Positions 32,963-43,960 of a stretch of DNA of 64,000 bases are shown piece by piece (position 1 is the first letter of the stretch; each line of letters starts with the position of its first letter). Origin of the DNA: Ambrosia x helenae (Eukaryota > Streptophyta > Magnoliopsida > Asterales > Asteraceae); assembly GCA_030844895.1 (NCBI GenBank), contig CM061223.1, positions 6,992,676-7,056,675 of the forward strand, written 5' to 3'. Made by a program: the position numbers and the translations under genes. Under the pieces are notes generated by a model. It saw only the letters and a list, made by a program, of their open reading frames with translations. It was not told the origin of the DNA and searched no databases.

Positions 32963-34014
32963 TCTTTAGCATAGTGGCCTGTCCGCTGGCAGCGGTGACA
33001 ACGGTTACTGTCGCAGTTCCCTTGATGATGGCGTCCACACTTGTTGCATTTGGGCAGTTTTCCCGCATAACCACCCTGCTTGTTACCCGAAGAAGATGAA
33101 CCCCCATTATCAAACCTTTTACCCTGCTGTGCAGACCCAGATCCTTTCCCGTCGTTTTCCCACTTGCGCTTGTTGTTCTCTGGGGCCTTAACTGTTGAAC
33201 CCTTCGCAGGCAAAATCCCCTCATTCACTTTTAAGTTGGTCATCCTATGGGCCGATCGAACTACCTCTGCATACGTAGGATGATTTCCAGCAGCCACTAA
33301 CCCTGCAATTTCCGGTACTAACCCTGAGACATAGTGTTCAATCCTACGATATTCTGGCACGTGCAGATTGGGACACAGCACTGCAAACTCATTCCGCCTC
33401 ACAGTATACTTCTCAATTTCCGACCCAGTCATCTTGAGATTCCACACCTCATGCTCCAGCTTCTGTACCTCTTCCTCGGACAATACTCCCGCTTCAGCAA
33501 CTGTACAAAGTTCTCCCATGGCATAGCATATGCCTCCCCAATACCCATGTTCTGGGTGATGCCATTCCACCAAGTCAATGCCACGTCCTGAAATAACGCA
33601 GCAGAATACTTTACCCGATCTTCTGGGAGACAGTTACACATCAGAAATACCGACTCCACTTTCTCCAACCACCTAAGCAAGCTAACCGCACCCTCAGTGC
33701 CAGAGAATTCCTGGGGCTTACAGTCCCGGAACATCTTGTAGGTGCACATGGGTGGGGGTGGGTCAACAGGACCACCTGAAATGAAACGTATGAGAAACCA
33801 CGAAGAATGTAAACAAGGTTCACCAATGAGGCAAAGAAAATGGATGAATCAACTTACCACCACCGTTGTGCCCTAACTGAAAGGCAGCTTGGAGCAAGTT
33901 GTTCAGATCAGCCTGCGATAGGTTAATACCTCCACCACGACCGCCAGCACCACCGCGACCACCACCACGTCCACCATTGCGACCACCTCCACGTCCTCCA
34001 CGCACTCCAGACAT
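32830..34014 (-). CDS. Gypsy gag with a spliceosomal intron, frameshifted
   Basis: The start at 34014 gives MSGVRGGRGGG followed by an RGG-rich tail and LSQADLNNLLQAAFQLGHN. A GTAAGTT donor (33857) and TTTCAG acceptor (33776) bound an 82-bp intron. Joining 33858 to 33775 continues the frame as GGGPVDPPPP. The central gag domain reads CKPQEFSGTEGAVSLLRWL. A frame change near 33475 (GG for GGG) separates LLKREYCPR from EEVQKLEHEVWNL. C-terminal knuckles are CNKCGRHHQGNC and CHRCQRTGHYAKDC. With the knuckle in the pol frame there are three. Typical plant gypsy gags have one or two. Confidence 0.85.
33776..33857 (-). other. Intron in gypsy gag, 82 bp
   Basis: The sense strand has GTGGTAAGTTG at the donor and CATTTCAGGTGG at the acceptor. 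Removing it restores the continuous gag frame. Unspliced reading ends in a stop shortly after LIHPFSLPHW. Confidence 0.78.
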
Positions 34015-34548
34015 GATTCTGGCAGAAAGAACGGGAAAATTTAGTTTCGCAGTTAAAAATAACCACTAATGTTCACAAGATCAAAGCTAGATCCAATCCA
34101 GAACTATCCCCTCAAACCCAGAGCTCACTAGGGCTTCCATGCATTTCGTTTTATGATTTTGTGTGCACCCAAAATGATAAAACGCTCTACATGGTCCTCC
34201 AAGTGTTCTCCTAGTTCAAAGTTCAAATCACCGAACATAGACTCTTAGCTACACACCATAATACCACGGTAGTTTATGACAAGTGTTTCTATTTGAGTGC
34301 GAAAGGGAGATGTCCGAGCCTTGGACAAATCTCAAGAGCACACGAGTTACTCCAATAGACTACACTGCCTAGAAACAAGTAACCCAACCTAAGATAGAAC
34401 GGATGATGTAACGTAGAAAGACCAACGATTTAGAGACACCCCGACAAGACCATACGTAACCACTATAACGTTTAGTACCATGTGATCGTCTAGTGTGTGC
34501 GACTCGGCTATAGACTAGACTCTACATGCAGTCCTAGTTCACTATAAC

Positions 34549-34566
34549 CATTGGCTCTGATACCAA
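34549..34566 (-). other. Gypsy primer-binding site (tRNA-iMet)
   Basis: The sense strand TTGGTATCAGAGCCAATGG lies two to three bases inside the LTR end and is complementary to initiator methionine tRNA. Confidence 0.9.
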
Positions 34567-34568
34567 TC

Positions 34569-35977
34569 TGTCACACCCTCAAAATCCACTTGCGGAGTTT
34601 TACCGCGAGGCGCATGACAAACCAGGATCCAAACCAACGATCACAATAAACAAGTCTAAATGAATATAAATGCAATTTCAAAACATAGTTTAAAGATCCC
34701 GTTTACAGCGGAAGCTTATTCAAAAACAATATCTCAATAATGAAACAATAGTTCAACGTTCAAAAGACCATGCAACCCTAGTAAGACGCCGTGCAGACGC
34801 GTGCGCCCTAGTCCTGTCGTGCTAGCTTAGCGACCTGAGAAAACATGTAAAAGTTTACGTCAGCACAAAAATGCTGGTGAGTTTACAGGTTTTGTATCCA
34901 AGTACCAAGTCCACCTGTCCATACTATAATAAATCGAAAACCAGTATACGCTAGCTAGGCGTACGTTTTGTTACTACCACGATTGGAAAACCATTACTAA
35001 CGCGAATACCAAAAGTATGCCCGATATAGTTCCTGTTGTTCCTGTTGTTCCTGTTTGAGACAATATGCACCCGCCGACCCTCCAAGTCGACGAGCGGGGT
35101 TGGTCACTCCCAATAGCGCTATTCACATTTCCCCGTTGTGCAAACCCGCACATTCATGGTTCCCCCGGGACTTCCAAAGATCGTGTAGTACACAATAGAA
35201 ACCCATAGTATGACAGTAGTTACCAAATAATCGTTTTAACACATGTTTTCTCCCCCGAAAGTATAAAACCAGTATAAAAGAGGGGCCGTAAACTCACCTT
35301 AAGTTGCGTTACTCCTTAACCCGAGTAAACCCAGCTGCTATGCTAGTCCCGTAAGCGGCGACCTAACATACGACAGTTACAAGTACTTAGACTAATAACC
35401 CGCAGGTTAATTAGTCCCTAGATGTCCAGACCATAACCAAGTTTGTTTGAAAACACCGTGACTGTTTAACTGACCCAAAGTACAAGACTCGACATCCCAT
35501 TGGTGACCCGAGACTCCCCGTGTTATGTTTACGCTCCAAAAACATACAATAACGCAATTACACTTAACATACGTTAACGCACAACAAGTTATAGCACATA
35601 GTTCACGTATCACCGAATTACATCCCAAACATATGTCACCAAGTCATCATATATGTTACGAGGTTCCTAGCATGTTACTACATGTCCAATCGGGTCTCGG
35701 AATGCTAATTTACACTTACAACAGTAGTACAGTGATTAGGAAACGTAAACTAGCAATTATGACTGATTGCGTATAAGTTCATGTGATTAGGGCTGATTGC
35801 ATATAAGTTCACGTGATTAGGGCTGATTGCATGTAAGTTCACGTGATCAGGGCTGATTGCATGTAAGTTCACGTGATCAGGGCTGATTGCATGTAAGTTC
35901 ACGTGATCAGGGCTGATCGCATGAAAACTCATGCGATTTGGGGCTGATCGCATGAAAACTCATGCGATTAGGCCCTC
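34569..35977 (-). repeat. Extra partial gypsy LTR, about 1.4 kb
   Basis: It begins with the normal LTR edge TGTCACACCCTC next to the PBS, but stops inside the 30-bp array at GATTAGGCCC. A complete LTR starts at once (TGTCACACC at 35978). It corresponds to about the first half of the plus-strand LTR. The joint shows TCTGTCACACC, so two bases (TC) beyond the LTR edge match the internal PBS-side joint. Confidence 0.9.
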
Positions 35978-38623
35978 TGTCACACCCTCAAAATCCACTT
36001 GCGGAGTTTTACCGCGAGGCGCATGACAAACCAGGATCCAAACCAACGATCACAATAAACAAGTCTAAATGAATATAAATGCAATTTCAAAACATAGTTT
36101 AAAGATCCCGTTTACAGCGGAAGCTTATTCAAAAACAATATCTCAATAATGAAACAATAGTTCAACGTTCAAAAGACCATGCAACCCTAGTAAGACGCCG
36201 TGCAGACGCGTGCGCCCTAGTCCTGTCGTGCTAGCTTAGCGACCTGAGAAAACATGTAAAAGTTTACGTCAGCACAAAAATGCTGGTGAGTTTACAGGTT
36301 TTGTATCCAAGTACCAAGTCCACCTGTCCATACTATAATAAATCGAAAACTAGTATACGCTAGCTAGGCGTACGTTTTGTTACTACCACGATTGGAAAAC
36401 CATTACTAACGCGAATACCAAAAGTATGCCCGATATAGTTCCTGTTGTTCTGTTGTTCCTGTTTGAGACAATATGCACCCGCCGACCCTCCAAGTCGACG
36501 AGCGGGGTTGGTCACTCCCAATAGCGCTATTCACATTTCCCGTTGTGCAAACCCGCACATTCATGGTTCCCCCCGGGACTTCCAAAGATCGTGTAGTACA
36601 CAATAGAAACCCATAGTATGACAGTAGTTACCAAATAATCGTTTTAACACATGTTTTCTCCCCGAAAGTATAAAACCAGTATAAAAGAGGGGCCGTAAAC
36701 TCACCTTAAGTTGCGTTACTCCTTAACCCGAGTAAACCCAGCTGCTATGCTAGTCCCGTAAGCGGCGACCTAACATACGACAGTTACAAGTACTTAGACT
36801 AATAACCCGCAGGTTAATTAGTCCCTAGATGTCCAGACCATAACCAAGTTTGTTTGAAAACACCGTGACTGTTTAACTGACCCAAAGTACAAGACTCGAC
36901 ATCCCATTGGTGACCCGAGACTCCCCGTGTTATGTTTACGCTCCAAAACATACAATAACGCAATTACACTTACATACGTTAACGCACAACAAGTTATAGC
37001 ACATAGTTCACGTATCACCGAATTACATCCCAAACATATGTCACCAAGTCATCATATATGTTACGAGGTTCCTAGCATGTTACTACATGTCCAATCGGTC
37101 TCGGAATGCTAATTTACACTTACAACAGTAGTACACGCGATTAGGAAACGTAAACTAGCAATTATGACTGATTGCGTATAAGTTCATGTGATTAGGGCTG
37201 ATTGCATATAAGTTCACGTGATTAGGGCTGATTGCATGTAAGTTCACGTGATCAGGGCTGATTGCATGTAAGTTCACGTGATCAGGGCTGATTGCATGTA
37301 AGTTCACGTGATCAGGGCTGATCGCATGAAAACTCATGCGATTTGGGGCTGATCGCATGTAAACTCATGCGATTAGGCCCTGATTGCATGTAAAAGTGGC
37401 GATTAGGAATCCTAATCGCCTGTAACCTTGCTGTTCCAGTTTTTCGCGCGTTTAACGCTCCAAATCAGATCCAGAACGTGTGTAACTACCCAATATCATC
37501 CCAAACACTATCCTAAACATGTTTCAACCAAAATCCTTCGTTTAACCTCGTATAATCAGTCCTGCATGCAACCAAGTAATCCAAACATATACACATAGCA
37601 TGCAATCATCATACTAACATGCATAACAATAACCCTAATAATCAATTAATCAGATTTCTATCATCATACTATCAATATCAATTCTGATCTAACAAAATAA
37701 CATATCAATTCATCATCATGAATCATAAAAATCCTAGCTTTCTAATCATACACACCCATAACGCATGTATATAAGTTATAATCCGATTAACAACCCTTAT
37801 TAACGATTTTCAGAAAGCTTTTTCGTTTAAGAACAGGTCTGGACCATTAGGGATTGATTAAAAACGTTTATAAAGATTTGTGGATGAAAACCAAACCTTG
37901 GGATTATGAAAGAATGATGATTCAAGCTTGAAACCTTGTGTTTTGATCAAAAATCGCCTTCCAGAGGTTGTTTATGTGTTGGGGCGGTTATGGGACGACT
38001 AGGGTTTGTATAATGAAGTTTATGAGGTCAAGTATGGTATTTATAGTCGTTTTTAGTCGTCCAGCACGTAACATGCGATTATGCAGCTTTACACGCGATC
38101 AGGAAGCCTAATCGCGTATAAGTTCATGCGATCGGGGCCTAATCGCATGAACAGTCATGCGATCAGTACCCTGATCGCCCCATATGGTCCCCAGTCGCCC
38201 CACATATAGGCGATTGGCTATCCTGATCGCCTATATGTGCCTGTTTCGTGTGTTTTTGCGCGTTAAACCCCGTTTTAACATATGTTAACACATATTAATG
38301 TACCGACAAGTCACATAATGATTGTAAACACATAACACAAGTAAATACACATATTCACACTCGTTCACCAATTCCCGGGACTCGAGACTCGTATGTTCCG
38401 TATGCCCTGACGATCCCACCGATCGTCACCGTTTGTACACTTGGTTAAGGACCGACATCTAATGAACCTCTAGACCAACATCCAATGATCCTCTAGACTA
38501 AACCAATAGTTCCCGAACCATAACCCGACTTAACTAACCCAGTTAAGTACCATATACGCGTGACTCGCTAAGGTAGACTTTCATCTAGACAACGTTGTTA
38601 ACCAGAATTTGCCGGGTGTCACA
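35978..38623 (-). repeat. Gypsy 5' LTR (right on plus strand), 2646 bp
   Basis: A complete LTR from TGTCACACC to GGGTGTCACA, followed by the TSD copy GTTTC. Against the left LTR it differs by about ten single-base indels in runs, a C to T change near 36352, and one missing 30-bp unit. Confidence 0.95.
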
Positions 38624-38834
38624 GTTTCAGCCGACGATATAATAAGCTTTCAATTTGTTTTCAAATTCAATTGTTTTTAATTGGAAGATGTCATGTCAAG
38701 ATGATATTGCTTTTGATGTGTTTTCAATTGTTTTCAATATGTAGATTAATACGTGGTTCTTGGCTATTATTTCTTCTGCATTCACCCCTTTTTATTTTAA
38801 AATCTAGGGTTTAATATTGTGATTTGTAAATCAG

Positions 38835-38948
38835 GCGACAATGATCTGCATTGATAATTCTGAATGGATGCGTAACAGAGATTATTCACCAACTAGGTTT
38901 CGGGCTCAAGCGGATGCAGTTAATCTTATTTGTGGCGCTAAAACCTAG
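38835..38948 (+). pseudogene. RPN10: Captured RPN10 exon (26S proteasome subunit) in Helitron 2
   Basis: After an intron-like end with CAG at 38834 the frame reads ATMICIDNSEWMRN, DYSPTRF, AQADAVNLICGAKT. This is the N-terminal von Willebrand A part of the proteasome ubiquitin receptor RPN10. The usual Gly after MRN is Arg, and the codon after AKT is TAG where a Gln codon is normal. A GT donor follows at once (38949). Only this exon is recognisable, so it is a captured gene fragment in Helitron orientation. Confidence 0.9.
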
Positions 38949-39174
38949 GTTTCATATACATGTGTTTTATATACATTGAAGTATGTGTGTTTATTGGTGA
39001 TTTATAGGGTTTTGTTTTGTTTTGTTGTTGTGAAGAAGTTTATTTATTTAATTTTGTTGATAGGGAAAACTTTGAGTGAACATGAGAATATTTGACTATT
39101 TGAGCTTAATTCCCCATTAAGGCTGTTTTTATATTTATTATGTTTCTATTACTTGATTTTGTATATTTTATCAG

Positions 39175-40765
39175 TGGGAGCTCGAAACGTTGTTATAAGG
39201 GACAAAAGATGATTGTGGTAGTGAACAATGTGCGACATTTGCCACTTGCACCAGCCTATGCGCTGTAACACCCCAACCGATGGCGGAAACATCGGGATGT
39301 CACGTATTGATGATTGTTTCAGTAGCACATGGTATAAATTGAAATTTTAAATAATTTATTCATAACATAAGTATCCAAAATAAAGTGATGTCTAGAAATT
39401 CCAAATACATGATAACAAATAAAGCAACAACTTCAAATAACTTCAAAATAAACTTCATAATAATCCTCATGCATACTCTAAGCCTCAGCTTCGTTGTTAC
39501 CTGAAACATGTTAATTTTGAAAATATTTTTGGGTCAACAAAAGTTGGTGAGAAATACATAGGTTTTGATAATCGAATAAAACTTGTACAATTCAAGTGTC
39601 ATGGCAAGTCTAGTCCATATGTGAAAACATACTAGAAGTAAATCGAGTGCATAATCAACCCTTGTGACTGTTATATTGTGGTCCATCCCATACGCTCATG
39701 GTTCACTCGGTTATGTTATGCGATAACAATCACCCACGCTACCTATGTAGGAGGCACGTATCCGGGTGGGATTGTCAGTCCAATAGATCTATCATTGTAT
39801 ACCATCGGCTGATCAATGTTAATGATTATGCTAGAATATTGTGCTTACCCTAGTCATGTTTAAGACATAATGCAACATATAAAAACACATAGACACTTTA
39901 TGATTGAATTGCATATAAAATGTTGTAACATGTTTCACCCCAAAAATAGTGAATAATAGAAAAGGGGCTATGTAAAACTCACCTTAGCAAAATGTTATGT
40001 CTCGTGAAAATAGAGTATGTGTTGCCCAACAATGCCAAGTATTACCCTATAATTAAGGTAATAAATATGTCTAAGTCTTTCTAGTCTACAAATATATTTT
40101 AAGGTTTCGAATTGGGGATAAGTGTTCGTTTGATTAATAAATAAAATGTTTGATAAATGAGAGAAATTTGATAAATAAATAAACAAAAGTCTTTTTGTAA
40201 ATTTTAAATTAAAGATGGTCACAATAATAAGTTTTAAGTATGGAAATAATTTTTATAAAATTATTTCTTAAAAATAGAATATTAAATCTATTTATTACAA
40301 ATTGTCAAATATAACTTTAATATTTAAAAATATTAAATTTACAGAATTATTAATTTAAAATTGTATTTCTGTTCCAAATAATCAGAAATAATTTATATAA
40401 AATTTTGGTGCAAAAATATTGAAAATGAATTTATTATGATTTATTTATGATTAAAACTAACAAAAATTGATTAAAAATATTAAATAAATGATTTTTCAGA
40501 AATAAAAATCATTTCAGAAAAGTTTATTGTTATAAAAACTCGAAATAATTTTTGTGGAAATTTATGAAATTGTTTTGATATTTTTATAGAATTTTATAAA
40601 TAAAATAGAATAAACTTGAATTATTTATTATATATATTAAATAAATAAATTTTTGAAACTAAAAATTGTATGTTAAACTTTTCCACTAGAATAACATAAA
40701 ATAATTTTTGTAGAATTTATAAAAGAGTTTTAGTATTTTAAAATGAATTTTTAAAATACAAGGAA

Positions 40766-40810
<45 letters not shown>

Positions 40811-42094
40811 TTAACTAAAAAAAATGTTTGTTGATGCCATGGTTCGAACCCGGGCCCTTGGCCGGTTCGTTGGTTTTAAATCACAAGCCCAGACCAACTA
40901 TTCTGGACCCTGAGAACGTTTGATTTTTGATCAATTTAATTATATACAATAAAAGAAATCTGATTTATATTCAATTAAAAAGAAAAAGGTTAAAACGGTT
41001 TGCATGGGACTCGAACCCGTGTGCATAGACAAACAAACATCAGACACAACCACCTGATCTAGATCAGTGGTTGTGTTTGATTCCAGTTTATTTAAATTAT
41101 AAAACCAAGTACTGAAACGTGTTCTTCCCCAAAATGAACGATCGAGCCCTAGAATTCTCAATTGATTGATTCACACAACAATAACCCAATTAATCAGAGG
41201 GTTATTGTTGTGTGAATGCCGATGATTTAAAACCCACAAGAAAAAGGGTACTTACAATAACGAATCGTATAACAATTGTCCAGTCAACCCGAAAGTCAAA
41301 CCTCGAACAAAAAACTCTAGAACAGTTGAATTAACAAGAAATTGGGGATTGAGAGAGTGTATTCGGCGAGTTGGGAAGAATTTGTGATGTCAATTTTATA
41401 GGGAGAGGGTTGGGTTGATGGAATTGGTGAGTTTGACCTCGAATTGAATGGGTTGACGCGTAATCGTGTATAATTGAGACGAATTAATGATAATTGTTCG
41501 TGTGTTGTACGCGTAATAGACCGGCAATCACGAAATCATACCAAATCTGGATCAAAACACGTGTAATTGGCTTGATTTTGGTAAATTGACATCACAGTTG
41601 ACTTTCCTAGTCAACTGTGAAGAACTAAACTCGCTATTTAATAAATATACGCTGGGATTTATAACAAGTGTATGTGTAGACCAGATGGTTGAGCTTGTTG
41701 TGATGGTTAGCCCGGCTTGGGGCGCGGGTTCGATTCCCGCCCAAGCATAATATTTTTTTGACATTAAACTATATATATATATGTATATTATATATAAATA
41801 ATATAATATTAGGGCTCCAAATGCACCTCAATAATAATTTAAAGCGAATAATAATAGTGAAACTTGACGTTTTTATTCAAAATGATTGTAACGTACAAGT
41901 ATTAATGCGTAATGTTACATGCGCCTCATAGCCCGTATTATTATTCCTTGTCGCCTTTGCCATCTCAGGCGTTTAGTTTTGGTTCGGGTGCAAGTCCAGA
42001 GTCTGGCTTAGCTGGTTTGGTTTCGGAAGCGGATTATCCATATAAAGCTATTAATTTTTTGTCTGAGAATGTTCACTCTTTGGATCAAGATTGA
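39175..42094 (+). pseudogene. Captured exon of an unidentified gene, split by a solo LTR
   Basis: After TTTTATCAG (acceptor-like) one frame runs SSKRCYKGQKMIVVVVNN, VRHLPLAPAYA (39175-39263). After the solo LTR and its TSD copy it continues PHSPYYYSLSPLPSQAF to SENVHSLDQD and TGA at 42092-42094. The joined frame has no stop. The composition (Ser/Pro/Tyr rich, acidic end) is protein-like and the acceptor suggests a last exon. I do not recognise the family. Confidence 0.5.
39264..41919. mobile_element. Solo LTR of a gypsy-like element, 2656 bp
   Basis: It starts TGTAACACCCCAACC and ends GCGTAATGTTACA, with the 5-bp duplication TGCGC on both sides (39259-39263 and 41920-41924). There is no internal coding region. 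It contains a (TA)n tract near 40770-40810 and three tRNA-like T-arm/B-box strings (near 40841, 41005 and 41723). It interrupts a captured exon of Helitron 2. Confidence 0.88.
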
Positions 42095-42113
42095 CCGGAT
42101 TAGGATTTGTAGT

Positions 42114-42780
42114 TGTCAAAATACATGATACCAGGACTAAATGATTTTATTCAAGATCCCAACCCTTAGAAATGTTTACACCCTGAATCAAAAGATTATA
42201 CAAGAAACCCTAATTACAATGATCTTCTAATCATTCAACATCTATCTATAAGACTAATATCTAGATTGCAACTAGAAAGATAACATACAGATTCGAGATG
42301 AATCTGATGTAAGACCACACAAACCCTAGATAGACAGATGACTTGAAAAGATAAGACGGATCTAAAAGATAACTCAGCTAAACTCGTAAACAATGACGAA
42401 CAAGAGTTTATATAGGGCTGATATCTGGTTCGGGAGAAAACACACCCGAACCAGCCTTGACCGTTGGATTAGATGGAGAAAACACAACTTGATTAGATCT
42501 CCACCCTTGATGAGTTAAACACGGATTGCCAGCTCAGCATCGTAAACGAACCAGCAGCATATCCTCTCTTATGGACTGGGCCATTTCGTTATATCACGAA
42601 CTGGGCCAATGTTATCAGACTCCTCCTTTGCTGGACTTCTTTTGTCAATCAATCTTCAGCCCATTATCCAAATAGCCCACCTGCATTCACTTATACAAAA
42701 TATTCAAATAATTGTTATAAACAAAAATATATTTTATATAATCTGAATATTAAGATTACAACTTATCTTTCATTTTAACA
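42114..42780 (-). mobile_element. Solo LTR, copia-like, 667 bp
   Basis: The edges are TGTCAAAATACATGA and CATTTTAACA, with the 5-bp duplication GTAGT (42109-42113 and 42781-42785). A minus-strand TATA-like CCTATATAAACTC lies near 42408, so the LTR probably faces minus. It sits inside Helitron 2. Confidence 0.85.
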
Positions 42781-43043
42781 GTAGTTTTGATTGGTAATTT
42801 GAGGTGTTTTTAGTTGTTCTTTTATAAATATTGGATTGGATGTCATAATTTATCTTATATTTGGTTTGAAAAATTGTCAAGTTCAGTTTGTCTTCCACAC
42901 TAAATTAATAACAAAAATACTATTATAAAGAGCATTCATAATTCATCTTCAAGTTATGAGTTCTGCGTCTGCCGTATAATTTTATTATCTTTCTTTTAGG
43001 TTTGTAGCTCAAAGTTGTGATTTTTTATATGTTCCTCGTGCAG

Positions 43044-43304
43044 ATCCGTATTTAAATAAAGATGCAGTAACAATGTCTCCTTTCGAGCATGGAGAAGTTT
43101 TTGTATTGGATGATGGAGGAGAAGTAAGTAGCATCTTAATTATTGGATAATAAATTTTTCTTCATAGTGTTAATTACGAGTAATGGTGTGATGAATGGAA
43201 TTATGTTATGTTTGAAGGTGGATTTGGACCTTGGAAACTATGAGCGGTTTCTGGATGTCAAGTTGACGCGTGATAATAATATCACAACTGGAAAAATTTA
43301 CCAG
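43044..43304 (+). pseudogene. Captured CTP synthase exons (two) in Helitron 2
   Basis: Exon a (43044-43123) reads DPYLNKDAVTMSPFEHGEVF, then VLDDGGE, followed by GTAAGT. Exon b (43218-43304) follows TTTGAAG and reads VDLDLGNYERFLDVKLTRDN, then NITTGKIYQ before GTAGTG. Both match the synthetase domain of CTP synthase (last step of CTP formation from UTP), with natural intron positions and no frame damage. The flanking exons are absent, so this is a captured fragment, in Helitron orientation. Confidence 0.92.
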
Positions 43305-43512
43305 GTAGTGCATTTGAACAGTTGAAACTTATTTGTCATGGATATTGAACTATTAATTAATAATTTTAAGAATACAGTTTTACTTTATTTGTTGGTTGAT
43401 TGCCTCTAATTGTTGGTTGATTGCTTCTAATTATTTGTTGGCTGATTTCTAATTTTGTTTAGAAATTTATCATGTTTTTCAACCCCGGGACCTTCCCGGG
43501 GTAATCAGCTAG

Positions 43513-43960
43513 TGTCTAATATAAAGAGTGGAGTATCAAACAAACATGGAGAGAATCCACCGGTAATAAGAGCAGAAGACAGCTTGGAAAACCAATCTCG
43601 AGGCGCTTGTTTCAGGTCATAAAGGGCCTTCTGCAATCTACAAACATGATGAAGCATGGAAGAGTTAACAAAACCAAGAGGTTGTGACATATACATAGTC
43701 CAAGATATCTCATCGTGAAGAAAGGCAACGACCTGTCGAATAGCCCATCTACGAGAAAAGGCAATAGATAAAACAAGATGAATAGTATTGGGTTTAACCA
43801 TGGGGCTAAACTTGTCAGTATAATCGACACTTGTCGTATGATGAAAGCACTTAGCAACAAGTTAGGCTATATAATGACTCAAATGACCATCAAGATTATG
43901 TTTAATTATGTAAACCCACTTGCAACCAACGATTTAGCATTAGGGAGAGCTTAAACCATA
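43513..43960 (-). pseudogene. Ty1/copia RT remnant, 5' part
   Basis: The minus strand gives MSQPLGFVNSS, VCRLQKALYDLKQAPRDWF and CLFDTPLFILDT, the N-terminal half of copia reverse transcriptase. It stops exactly at the Helitron 2 edge and continues at 26153. Removing the Helitron leaves the two halves one base out of frame, so the copia was already decayed or has decayed since. Confidence 0.88.

Larger units (their letters stand above)
26536..38623 (-). mobile_element. Ty3/gypsy chromovirus (Tekay/Del-like), 12,088 bp
   Basis: A minus-strand element flanked by the perfect 5-bp duplication GTTTC (26531-26535 and 38624-38628). The order in its own sense is: 5' LTR (38623-35978), an extra partial LTR (35977-34569), PBS, gag with an intron, protease, RT, RNase H, integrase, chromodomain, polypurine tract, 3' LTR (29216-26536). 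The outer LTRs are nearly identical apart from run-length indels and one 30-bp repeat unit, so the insertion is recent. The C-terminal chromodomain and long 2.6-2.7-kb LTRs fit the Tekay/Del clade. Three single-base frame changes break gag-pol in this sequence. Confidence 0.95.
26154..43512 (+). mobile_element. Helitron 2, gene-capturing, 17,359 bp with nested LTR elements
   Basis: The 5' end TCTATTAATATATATAAAAG is identical to Helitron 1. The 3' end has the hairpin ACCCCGGGACCTTCCCGGGGT, then AATCAGCTAG, one mismatch from Helitron 1. The host A is 26153 and the host T is 43513; there is no TSD. Both flanks are the same minus-strand copia RT. Without the gypsy element (26536-38623), the solo LTRs (39264-41919, 42114-42780) and one TSD copy each, the Helitron is about 1.9 kb, similar to Helitron 1. 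Its own DNA holds fragments of RPN10, CTP synthase and an unidentified gene. No Rep/helicase is present. Confidence 0.9.

Noticed and set aside
30410..33591. Plus-strand ORFs opposite the gypsy gag-pol
   Set aside because: They are antisense shadows of strong minus-strand domain matches and show no family features.
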